Shown here piece by piece: positions 53,672 to 64,000 of a stretch of DNA of 64,000 nucleotides. The position numbers and the translations under genes are program-made. The stretch lies in assembly GCA_051294375.1 (NCBI GenBank), contig CM119270.1:6098027-6162026 (forward strand), given 5' to 3'. How positions within the stretch are numbered: position 1 is the first letter of the stretch; the number at the start of each line of letters is the position of its first letter. Origin of the DNA: Paraspadella gotoi. Its lineage: Eukaryota > Chaetognatha. Below the pieces are notes generated by a model. That model did no database searches, was not told the DNA's origin, and saw only the letters and a list, made by a program, of their open reading frames with translations.

Positions 53672-53872
53672 TATCATCATCATCATCATCATCATCGTCA
53701 TCATCATTTTCATCATCATCATCATTGTCGTCGTCGTCGTCATCGCCGTCGACGTCATATCATTATCGCTGTCATCATAATCATCATATCATCATCGTCC
53801 TCAACATCATAATCATCATCAACATAAACATAATCATCGTCATCATCATTATCATCATCATCATTAATATCA
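53672..53872. repeat. (CAT)n-rich tract
   Basis: Imperfect cat/tca triplets over 200 bp just downstream of the 53662 donor. Confidence 0.9.
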
Positions 53873-53988
53873 TTCCACCTCGATTTTGTGATCATCTGAG
53901 AGTGTGAGAAATAAAGTAATACACTAAACTAAAATCTTAAATTAAAAACAACCTAACATCTACGTACTTGAAATAACTCCCCTTTCTA

Positions 53989-53992
<4 letters not shown>

Positions 53993-54044
<52 letters not shown>
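53993..54044. repeat. (CT)n microsatellite
   Basis: About 26 CT units. Confidence 0.95.
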
Positions 54045-54047
<3 letters not shown>

Positions 54048-54199
54048 ACTATTCATAATCAAATTCTCAATACCTCTCGATTGTTATGCGATCTTATGTT
54101 ATTCAATCGAATATGAACGAAGTATTTTTAGATTCAATCTTTTATCATTTTTATAACTGTTATAATTCATTTCGCTGGTAGCATTCTTTTAGCTTTTAT

Positions 54200-55730
54200 A
54201 TCCGCCTTTTGTTTTTGTCGCGTCTCATAAGCGGGTTTAGTGAATATACAAAAGAATTAATTACTTGGAATTTATTCATATTATTTTTATTATTTTTCGG
54301 TCGAATGATAACGTAATTAACTATTAGTATTATGCAACAATTAGGCTCACTTTAATAAACTATTAATAAATGCAAAAAAACTGGACGGTAACAATTTGTT
54401 TTCACATTAATTTTGCAATATACAATTCTAACATTGCCATGGCAGTAAAGTTTGGTTCATATTTCGCTGATAATCATAAAAAAGAAAAAAGTATTGATGC
54501 AACCAAATTCAAAAACCTTCCATTAATCTAGGAAATAATTAATAAAAGGTCGAGACCGAGGGGAAACGAAAAAAAAAGCTTTACCTTCTTTTGACTGATA
54601 AATAAATAATTATGAAAGAAATTGCTAATCGCGTGTTACTTCGGTTAAGAGAGGAAGTGGATGTCCTCTCGTCATAATAAAATCGTACTTTTATTTTTCA
54701 TTTTATTTTTTTCTTAAATTAAAACTATATAAGAGATTATGATTTTTCTCTATTTTCTCTTATTAAACTCAACCAAGAAAGAAAAACAACAATTAAAACT
54801 TTAATCATTTAAAAAAACGCGGACTTTTTCAGGCGAGTAAACGATAACGTAAACAAGCTTTCGTCACTAAGGCAAAATAATATTTTGGTTAAAATTACTT
54901 ATATTTTTTGAATATTATATTATAAATTTATTCAGTCAATAAAAAATATTAACATCGGTGTCTGCATAGTATAAAGTTAAATCAGACTTCTTAAATTAAA
55001 CACGGAATAAAAGCTCGTCAAATTGCGTAAATATTTAAAAAAAAAATTTTTTTCAACCGAAGTGTCGAATGACATTGGTTAATTCATCTTGACATTTCCC
55101 TTCTCAAAACGCGTTGAACGACACGGGTCGAGCCAAAGCGTCATTTAACTAAACTTTATTAAAATAAGAATTATTAATAAACTTTAATTGGTTAAAAGTT
55201 ATTAACAAAAAAAAATTTATCATGATGGAGTCGGCAAACTTTTCTTATTTTTTATTATTTTTTTTTAAAGAGTTCAATAATTATTTTAAACTACATCAAA
55301 TGACTTGTTTGTCTGGACACGCGAGTTCCTCATAATCGTGTCTTCAAAAAAAAAGACCGCCAACCGAAAATGGCGACGAAATCCGAACGAATCCCGAACT
55401 TCGCCGTTGACTTAGTTTATTGTTTGTAATATTATTACAAAATATAAAATAAAGATAGGACGACAAAATATATTACTATAAACATGCAGTGAAAAAACGC
55501 GAAATTTTTAATACAGTGTTGAATGCAGAGCAGAGACATATTTATATTTGAACTTTTTTTTTTCAGAATCTCGAATATTTTTTTTTCAGTTTTAAGATAT
55601 AGATTTAAAAAAAAAACTGAGATAGAAATAAAGGAGCATATATAATATTTTATCCTTCCTTAATTTAGTCAGGTTTTCAAAATTTAAATGTCCGAAACCC
55701 GTGCCTGCTGCTCTACACAATAAATTTCAG
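54200..55730. other. AT-rich interval without recognised gene
   Basis: I find no exon with convincing borders and no repeat structure beyond short homopolymers. It separates the plus-strand S/T-rich gene from the converging minus-strand zinc-finger copy. Confidence 0.5.
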
Positions 55731-56283
55731 TTAAATAGACAAGTAACCAGTTTAAAACTATAAGTTATAAACAAAACAAACAAACAAACAGGACATTAAT
55801 TAAGATTTAAAAATAATTTTAACCACTGTGTTGAATATGCTTTCACCGTAATTGTAGCAAAGTAAAATAAAAATACATTAAATTAATGTCCTTTCTATTT
55901 TTTTATAAATAACGTCAAATATATGCCACGATCAGTATGCCATGGCTGATTACTGTTTATTACAATTGTTTGTTTCATCTACGATAAATTGAACAACATT
56001 GACCACACATCTTCTCTAAGATTTTGTGTCAAACTATAAATAGTTTTATAAAAGCTTGCAAAAAGTTAAAGATATCATAAAATTAAAATTCTGTAAAAAA
56101 GACACTAAGGTTAAGATTGTATGTACAACAAAAGCGTTGTTGGAAAGCTACAGCAAAGCTCATTTACAACGAAACTGTATGATTACTGAATCGCAAAAAC
56201 CAGTGAAAGCCAGTTAATCAGTAAATACCTTAAATATAATCTTTTCATTGTAAAAATAAATTATCAGTTTAATATTAAAAAAA

Positions 56284-56289
56284 TTTATT
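56284..56289 (-). promoter_or_regulatory. Candidate polyadenylation signal, left-arm copy
   Basis: TTTATT on the plus strand (AATAAA on the minus strand), about 77 bp beyond the stop codon; mirror of 63448-63453. Confidence 0.5.
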
Positions 56290-56721
56290 CACTTAAACCC
56301 CTACAGCAATTTTTATCTCTCATGCTCGCGCCGGTCCCGCTTGACTGATCCGTCTCGTCGCGGATTCAGAGCTGGAACTCTTGCACTCCCCCGTCCTTGC
56401 AGGCCTGACACAAATCCTTGTTGTGCTGGGTGGCCCGGCTTGCCCTGTCGACGGTCGATCCCATGGCGGCTGCCAGAAACCGTAATAGACTTGCCCGATG
56501 CGGTTGTACACGTTGCCCACAACCTGGTTTCGAAAAAAAAAATGGGGGATGTGGATTGAGGGGCGAGGGTTAAGGGGATGATATGAAAGGGAAATAAAAA
56601 GGAAGAAGATGTGAGGGAAGTTGGAAAAATTGAGAAGGTAGAGAAAGGGTCGAAAGAAGAAAGGAGAAAGAAAGCAAGAGATTAGAAGAAAGAAAGAAAA
56701 AAAGAAAGAAAGAAAGAAAGA

Positions 56722-56754
<33 letters not shown>

Positions 56755-57393
56755 AAAGAGAAAGAACAGAAGAAAGCCAATTCTGGCTTTTTAAACAATC
56801 GGCCAAAGTGCAAAAACCCCAGCAAGACCAATCAACCAATCAATCAAATCCTCACCTGCCCCCATGGATGAATCAACCAGTCAATCGACCTCACCTTGAC
56901 GACCTCCTCGGGATACCACATGGCCGGCTCGAAGGTCCCGTTGGCGCATCGTTTGCATTGCTGCCCGTAGAGTTTGAATTGAACTGCAGCCTCGTAGAGG
57001 CGACGTCGAGACAATACCAGAAGGTGACCCGACCCTTCATGGAAGTCCAACCGTGGCCGCAGGACTGGACGAGGTAATCGGTGTTGAAAATGGTCAAGTT
57101 AATCAAGTCAATTAATCGAGATGAAAAGGTCAATCTAAGGTCAATTAATCGGGATGAAAAGGTCAATCAAAGTCAATTAATCGGATTGAAAAAGACAATC
57201 AGGGCCAATCAATCGCGATGAAAAAGAAAATCAAGCCAATCAATCGGGATGAAATGGTCAATTAAAGATCAATCAGCCGTCTTGATGGCATGAGCTTTAT
57301 CATGAACCCATAAAAATAATAACAACAACAGTCGCAAAGACAACAGCAACATCTGAATCGATTTGAATTGGTAGAAGATTACTTGGAATTTCC

Positions 57394-57398
<5 letters not shown>

Positions 57399-57437
<39 letters not shown>
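57399..57437. repeat. (CT)n microsatellite
   Basis: Intronic CT run, mirrored as GA at 62296-62333. Confidence 0.95.
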
Positions 57438-57438
<1 letters not shown>

Positions 57439-57869
57439 GAGAACGACAAACGGAACACACACATATCACCAATGAAACTGTGCTATGAGAAACTGAAGTC
57501 GGACAACATCTGCCTTAGCACATTCTTTGGATTTGACTGTCATTGCGAGTCTTGAAGTTTTTGTTTGTTTTTTCATCCAAATATTACTTGTTGATTGAAT
57601 GATTCAATTTCTATTCTTAAACTGGTTTCATAATCACGTTCATAACGTTTTTAACAGTCTGTAGCTCTTAAATCTTTTTAGTAATTTTTGATTAATTATT
57701 TCTTTTTTTTAGTATCACGTACTAACAATTTGAAAGTCTGTACATAGTTCTTAAAATTTTGGATTTTCACGTTTAAAAATTAATTTTTACCATAACTTAG
57801 TTTCGTAAACGAAAAGACCTCATGGGCCACAGAAAATTGCGCCCCGGTTTAGTTCTATTTCATATTATA

Positions 57870-57870
57870 T

Positions 57871-57938
<68 letters not shown>

Positions 57939-57992
57939 CTCTCCTCTCTGTCTCCTCTGTCTCTCTCTCTCTCTCTGTCTGTCTCTCCTCTC
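57870..57992. repeat. Interrupted (CT)n tract
   Basis: About 120 bp of CT with C and G interruptions, mirrored as GA at 61739-61860. Confidence 0.95.
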
Positions 57993-58930
57993 AACTTTTT
58001 CTCTCAAAACTCGGGACAAACAAAACTGAAAGCCTTTTGTTTGCGATAGACTATTTCGCTCGTTTCAATCTTTGATATGATAATCGCCAGCGTCTTACCG
58101 CTTCTTTCTTTCTTTCTTCTTTTCTCTTTCTTTTTCTTTTCTTCTTTCTTCTTCATTTCTCCCTTTTTTTCTTTTTTCTTTCTCTTTCTTGTATTCACTG
58201 ATTCTTGATGGAAAGCTTAAGTTCCTTTTTCGTTATTCTTTGAAGTATTCTTTGTTGTGATAATCACGGAATGAACATTTTCAGCCTCGCCCTATTTTTG
58301 CAGAGGTGTTTAAATTCTTTACGTTTTCTCTCTCCACTTCTGAGTTAGGACAAATTACATTCATTATTTCTTTTTTCTGTTATATTTGTTTGAATGCTTT
58401 TCTTTACGTTGCGGTTTGCATTATTTAGAAATCAAAATTTCCATTTATAGTTCAGCAACGGACAAAAAAAAAAGAATGGCAAAAAAAACTTTGCCGTTTT
58501 CAACTAAAAATAAACTTTTCATTTTGCCTATATTTAAGTTTATATTGAGTACCTTTTTCGAGAAATTGATATCCTTTTTAATGACTAACTTAAAAAAATA
58601 GTTCTTTTTATTTTATTAACGATTCTGTCTTTATTCGTCTTATATGTACAACTATAAGATGTATTCATTCCGCTATTCCTCCTTCTCCTTATTCTGAAAT
58701 TATTCAAGAAATCCTTCATAAGTATTTTCCCAATTATTATCATTCAGTCATTGAATTTAATCATTCTTGATTTTAGGATTGAATATTGACTGATGATATT
58801 TAATTGATTGATTTACCATGGGTGTTTTTATTTTATTTATTATTTATTATTTATTTATTTATTTTATAATTAATTAATAATAATTAATTAAATTATTAAT
58901 TAATTAATTAATAATTATATTTTTTTTATT

Positions 58931-59007
<77 letters not shown>
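58931..59007. repeat. (GATT)n microsatellite
   Basis: About 19 tetranucleotide units directly next to the exon 1 donor of the left-arm copy; mirrored as (AATC)n at 60687-60760. A 92-bp AT-rich AATT/AAAT tract follows on the right-arm side (60776-60868). Confidence 0.95.
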
Positions 59008-59008
<1 letters not shown>

Positions 59009-59821
59009 GATACGATCGATACTAACCGAGCATTGGAACGAACTTTGGCGGAATCCTTGAAGGCCCCATTGACTCAGATTCTCCGGCGCCTTCAACGTCG
59101 GTAGGAGATGCCATCGGTGCGGGTAGTACTGAGCGAAGAGGCTCGTACTCCCGTGCCAGACCGTTCCATGCTGGGATGGGAAGCGAGGGGGGACGGGGGG
59201 AAAGGGAAGGAAAATTGAGAGGGGGGAAAGGGGATAAAAGGGAGTAGTTAAGGGAAAGAAAGAAAAAGGAGTTTCATTGTTGTAAGTGAAACAAAATGAA
59301 ACAATTTCGAAAACTTTTTTCTTTTTCTTAATTTGCTAATTCAATCGAGAATTCCGGGAAATGGACCGCATAAAAACTTTTTTTTAAATGTGAGATTAAC
59401 TGAAAAAAAAAAATGTTTAAAATACATAATACGGACTAAAATTTCGGAACTCTGAAGGCGAACCAGACGACTTTTTGGTATCTGGATTCGAATTCCGAAA
59501 CTAAAGTGTTTTCTTTTATTTTTTTTCTAATTTTTTTTTTTCGTTGTCTTTTATCTTTCACCGTCGATTCGGTTGAAATCGGACAGTTAATCTCATGTTT
59601 TCAAACTATATATATATATAAAGTCGTTATAACTACGATCCGCCGCTACGTTGCATTCAATTCGCATCTCTTTATTTTTTATTCCAATGAAGAAAAGCGT
59701 AACTTAACCAAACCTCACAACTTTAATAGAATTAGGGCAACTGGGAAAAAATTTTGAATGGGATCGACTTTGAATAATAACTAATTAAATCTTTTTTGGA
59801 AGGCTTAAAACGTTTTCATGG

Positions 59822-59822
<1 letters not shown>

Positions 59823-59908
<86 letters not shown>
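59823..59908. repeat. (GA)n at the palindrome centre
   Basis: The left arm ends in about 85 bp of GA repeat running straight into the N gap. Confidence 0.95.
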
Positions 59909-59933
59909 NNNNNNNNNNNNNNNNNNNNNNNNN
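59909..59933. other. Assembly gap (25 N) at the palindrome centre
   Basis: N run exactly between the two mirrored arms. Confidence 0.99.
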
Positions 59934-60530
59934 CCCATTCAAAATTTTTTCCCAGTTGCCCTAAATTCATATTAAAGTTGTGAGGTTTGGTAAGTTACGC
60001 TTTTCTTCATTGGAATAAAAAATAAAGAGATGCGAATTGAATGCAACGTAGCGGCGATCGTAGTTATAACGACTTTATATATATATATAGTTTGAAACAC
60101 ATGAGATTAACTGGTCCGATTTCAACCGAATCGACGGTGAAAGATAAAAAGACAACGAAAAAAAAAAAATTAGAATAAAAAATAAAAGAAAAACACTTTA
60201 GTTCGGAATTCGAAATCCAGATACAAAAAAAGTCGTCGGGTTCGCCTTCAGAGTTCCGGAAAATTTTAGTCCGTAATTAATTATTTAAACATTTTTTTTT
60301 CAGTTAATCTTACATTTAAAAAAAAGTTTATACGGCCATTTCCCGGAATTCTCGATTGAATTAGCAAATTAAGAAAAAAGAAAAAAAAGTTTTCGAAATT
60401 GTTTCATTTTGTTTCACTTACAACAATGAAACTCCTTTTCTTTCTTTCCCCTTAACTACTCCCATTTTATCCCCTCTCAATTTTCCTTCCTCCTTCTCCC
60501 CCCCGTCCACCCTCGCTTTCCCCATCCCGC

Positions 60531-60687
60531 ATGGAACGGTCTGCACGGGAGAACGAGGCTTTCGCTCAGTCTACCCGCACCGATGGCATCTCCTACCGAC
60601 GTTGAAGGCGCCGGAGAATCTGAGTCAATGGAGGACCTTCAAGGATTCCGCCAAAGTTCGATTCCAATGCTCGGTTAGTATCGATCG

Positions 60688-60761
<74 letters not shown>

Positions 60762-60826
60762 TAATAAAAAAAAATAAATTAATTAATTAATTAATTAATT
60801 AATTAATTAGTTAATTAATTAATTAA

Positions 60827-60870
<44 letters not shown>

Positions 60871-61780
60871 AAACAACCCATGGATAAATCAATCAATTAA
60901 ATATCAATCAGTCAATATTCAATCCATAAAATACAAGAATGATTAAATTCATGACTGAATGATAATAATTGGGAAAATACTTATGAAGGATTTCTTGAAT
61001 AATTTCAGAATAAGGAGAAGGAGGAATAAGCGGAATGAATACATCTTATAGTTGTACATATAAAGACGAATAAAGACAGAATCGTTAATAAAAATAAAAA
61101 GAACTATTTTTTTTAAGTTAGTCATTTAAAAAGGATATCAAATTTCTCGAAAAAGGTACTCAATATAAACTTAAATATAGGCAAAATGAAAAGTTTATTT
61201 TTAGTTGAAAAACGGCAAAGTTTTTTTTTTGCCATTCTTTTCTTTTTTGTCGTTGCTGAACTAAAATGGAAATTTTGAATTTCTAATAATGCAAACCGCA
61301 ACGTAAAGAAAGCATTCAAACAAATATAAACAGAAAAAAAGAAATAATGAATGTAATTTGTCCTACTCAGAAAGTGAGAGAGAAAACGTAAAGATTTAAA
61401 CACCTCTGCAAAAATAGGGCGAGGCTGAAAATGTTCATTCCGTGATTATCACAACAAAGAATCACTTCAAAGAAATAACGAAAAAAGGAACTTAAGCTTT
61501 CCATCAAAGAATCAGTGAATACAAGAAAGAGAAAGAAAAAAAGAAAAAAGGGAGAAATGAAGAAAGAAAGAAAGAAAAGAAAGAAAGAAAGAAAGAAAAG
61601 AAAGAAAGAAAGAAAGAAAGACGGTAAGACGCTGGCGATTATCATATCAAAGATTGAAACGAGCGAAAATACGTCTATCGCAAACAAAAGGCTTTCAGTT
61701 TTGTTTGTCCCAGATTTTGAGAGAAAAAGTTTGAGAGGAGAGACAGACAGAGAGAGAGAGAGAGACAGAAGGAGACAGAG

Positions 61781-61867
<87 letters not shown>

Positions 61868-62293
61868 TATGAAATAGACTAAACCGGGGCGCAATTTTCT
61901 GTGGCCCATGAGGTCATTTCGTTTACGAAAACTAAGTTAATGGTAAAAATTAATTTTTTAAACGTGAAAATCCATATTAAGACTATGTACAGACTTTCAA
62001 ATTGTTAGTACGTGATACTAAAAAAAAGAAAATAATTAATCAAAAATTACTAAAAAGATTTAAAGAGCTACAGACTGTTAAAAACGTTATGACGTGATTA
62101 TGAAACCAGTTTAAGAATAGAAATTGAATCAATTCAATCAACAAGTAATATTGGATGAAAAAAACAAACAAAAACTTCAAGACTCGCAATGACAGTCAAA
62201 TCCAAAGAATGTGCTAAGGCAGATGTTGTCCGACTTCAGTTTCTCATAGCACAGTTTCATTGGTGATATGTGTGTGTTCCGTTTGTCGTTCTC

Positions 62294-62337
<44 letters not shown>

Positions 62338-62955
62338 GGAAATTCCAAGTAATCTTCTACCAATTCAAATCGATTCAGATGTTGCTGTTGTCTTTGCGAC
62401 TGTTGTTGTTATTATTTTTATGGATCATGATAAAGCTCATGCCATCAAGACGGCTGATTGATCTTAATTGACCATTTCATCCCGATTGATTGGCCTTGAT
62501 TTTCTTTTTCATCGCGATTGATTGGCCCTGATTGTCTTTTTCATCCCGATTAATTGACTTTGATTGACCTTTTCATCCCGATTAATTGACCTTGATTGAC
62601 CTTTTCATCCCGATTAATTGACCTTGATTAACTTGACCATTTTCAACACCCGATTACCTCGTCCAGTCCTGCGGCCACGGTTGGACTTCCATGAAGGGTC
62701 GGGTCACCTTCTGGTATTGTCTCGACGTCGCCTCCTACGAAGGCTGCAGTCAATTCAAACTCTACGGGCAGCAATGCAAACGATGCGCCAACGGGACCTT
62801 CGAGCCGGCCATGTGGTATCCCGAGGAGGTCGTCAAGGTGAGGTCGATTGACTGGTTGATTCATCCATGGGGGCAGGTGAGGATTTGATTGATTGGTTGA
62901 TTGGTCTTGCTGGGGTTTTTGCACTTTGGCCGATTGTTTAAAAAGCCAGAATTGG

Positions 62956-63051
<96 letters not shown>

Positions 63052-63372
63052 TAATCTCTTGGCTTTCTTTCTCCTTTCTTCTTTCGACCCTTTCCTCTAC
63101 CTTCTCCAATTTTTCCAACTTCCCTCACATCTTCTTCCTTTTTATTTCCCTTTCATATCATCCCCTTAACCCTCGCCCCTCAATCCACATCCCCCCATTT
63201 TTTTTCGAACCAGGTTGTGGGCAACGTGTACAACCGCATCGGGCAAGTCTATTACGGTTTCTGGCAGCCGCCAATGAGGATCGACCGTCGACAGGGCAAG
63301 CCGGGCACCCAGCACAACAAGGATTTGTGTCAGGCCTGCAAGGACGGGGAGTGCACAGAGTTCCAGCTCTGA
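60531..63372 (+). CDS. zf-3CxxC (receptor-transporting-protein-like) zinc-finger protein, 3' exons
   Basis: Exons: 60531-60673 (5' border approximate), 62667-62837 and 63214-63372, with GT-AG introns in phase 0. They encode three C-x2-C pairs in the spacing of the zf-3CxxC family: CSSC split across the first intron (RFQCS|SCGHGW), CKRC in exon 2 and CQAC in exon 3, followed by DGECTEFQL and a stop. The strand RVTFWYCLD and the QVYYGFW segment fit the RTP/zf-3CxxC fold. In vertebrates, RTP proteins aid surface transport of chemosensory receptors and RTP4 is interferon-induced; function here is unknown. The 5' half of exon 1 has indels relative to the left arm, and upstream exons are missing, lying at or beyond the palindrome centre. 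No transmembrane tail is seen. The intron holds long AATC and AAAT arrays. Confidence 0.85.
61556..61620. repeat. (GAAA)n tract
   Basis: AAAG/GAAA repeats in intron 1 of the right-arm gene. Confidence 0.9.
61739..61860. repeat. Interrupted (GA)n tract
   Basis: Mirror of 57870-57992. Confidence 0.95.
62958..63050. repeat. (CTTT)n microsatellite
   Basis: About 23 tetranucleotide units in intron 2 of the right-arm gene. The left-arm mirror (56685-56760) is shorter and interrupted, a clear length difference between arms. Confidence 0.95.
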
Positions 63373-63447
63373 ATCCGCGACGAGACGGATCAGTCAAGCG
63401 GGACCGGCGCGAGCATGAGAGATAAAAATGCTGTAGGGGTTTAAGTG

Positions 63448-63453
63448 AATAAA
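63448..63453 (+). promoter_or_regulatory. Candidate polyadenylation signal of the zf-3CxxC gene
   Basis: AATAAA 75 bp after the stop codon, conserved in the mirrored arm. Confidence 0.6.
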
Positions 63454-64000
63454 TTTTTTTAATATTAAACTGATAATTATTTTTACAATGAAAGATTATA
63501 TTTAGGTATTTACTGATTAACTGGCTTTTCCACTGGTTTTTGCGATTCAGAAATCATACAGTTTCGTTGTAAATGAGCTTTGCTGTAGCTTTCCAACAAC
63601 GCTTTTGTTGTACATACAATCTTAACCTTAGTGTCTTTTTTTACAGAATTTTAATTTTATGATATCTTTAACTTTTTGCAAGCTTTTATAAAACTATTTA
63701 TAGTTTGACACAAAATCTTAGAGAAGATGTGTGGTCAATGTTGTTCAATTTTATCGTAGATGAAACAAACAATTGTAATAAACAGTAATCAGCCATGGCA
63801 TACTGATCGTGGCATATATTTGACGTTATTTATAAAAAAATAGAAGGACATTAATTTAATTGTATTTTATTTTACTTTGCTACAATTACGGTGAAAGCAT
63901 ATTCAAACACAGTGGTTAAAATTATTTTTAAATCTTAAATTAATGTCCTGTTTGTTTGTTTGTTTTTGTTTATAACTTATAGTTTTAACTGGTTACTTGT

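Larger units (their letters stand above)
56366..59170 (-). pseudogene. zf-3CxxC zinc-finger gene, left palindrome arm (frameshifted copy)
   Basis: Exons on the minus strand: 59027-59170, 56895-57064 and 56366-56523, matching the right-arm gene. Exons 2 and 3 are each one base shorter than their partners (170 versus 171, and 158 versus 159), and exon 1 lacks three bases near its end, so this version does not read through. Conversely, the 5' half of its exon 1 looks better than the right arm's (GTVWHGSTSLFAQYYPHRWH, preceded by a clear CCCAG acceptor). The complementary pattern of errors suggests two imperfect reads of one gene. The true first exon is not visible. Confidence 0.8.
55739..64000. 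repeat. Large palindrome with arms of about 4.1 kb
   Basis: The sequence from 64000 leftward is the reverse complement of the sequence from 55739 rightward, through gene, introns and microsatellites, up to the N run at 59909-59933. The arms differ by scattered 1-3 base indels and in microsatellite length. The window ends inside the right arm, so the true extent is unknown. Confidence 0.9.

Noticed and set aside
58904-59095. NQSI repeat peptide joined to the zf-3CxxC exon
   Set aside because: Product of the GATT/AATC microsatellite after the exon's donor site; intronic.

Overview
The window is nuclear DNA from an invertebrate-type metazoan. It has spliced genes with GT-AG introns, a typical animal translation elongation factor 1-alpha (462 codons, 11 exons), TTAGGG/CCCTAA-class repeats, tRNA-derived SINE-like DNA and abundant CT/GA, TCTA, CTTT and AATC microsatellites. 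I cannot name the phylum. Eight fixed-length N runs (seven of 25 Ns, one of 10) show that it is a scaffold of short contigs, and much of it looks unpolished.

Layout. (1) 0-10.4 kb, minus strand: a nine-exon block is present twice in tandem (9976->5640 and 4270->59). Reading frames and intron phases are conserved. The protein looks like a string of beta-sandwich modules resembling carbohydrate-binding domains. Its introns hold a terminal-inverted-repeat element filled with telomere-like minisatellite (1318-2304), a second inverted-repeat element (8456-9148), a SINE fragment and pieces of an interspersed repeat. (2) 10.4-14.1 kb: repeat-rich intergenic DNA. (3) 14.1-19.8 kb, plus strand: intact EEF1A. 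(4) 19.4-46.2 kb: no new intact gene. This stretch is made of repeated, alternately oriented and progressively noisier copies of the EEF1A 3' half and its downstream flank: direct copy 21.2-24.0 kb, inverted copy 25.9-33.7 kb, and a poorer inverted copy 35.4-46.2 kb. (5) 46.3-54.2 kb, plus strand: an S/T/P/Q/N-rich protein in at least six exons, one a 24-nt microexon, with partial direct and inverted copies of the same locus around it. (6) 55.7-64.0 kb: a large palindrome centred on the gap at 59909-59933. Each arm carries a zf-3CxxC (receptor-transporting-protein-like) zinc-finger gene; the right arm is mostly open and the left arm is frameshifted.

The genes do not form a pathway that I can see. 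The main structural fact is repeated inverted duplication around contig joins. The pattern (single-base indels between copies, loss of accuracy along the contig, junctions at N runs or microsatellites) fits fold-back or chimeric reads, or unmerged haplotypes scaffolded next to each other, better than real amplification. One copy carries a SINE insertion and another an 830-bp insert that its sister copy lacks, so at least two alleles or paralogues are probably mixed. The best candidates for undescribed biology are the tandem modular gene block, the telomere-minisatellite element, the CGCGAGTACTCGCG-bearing repeat family and the microexon gene.
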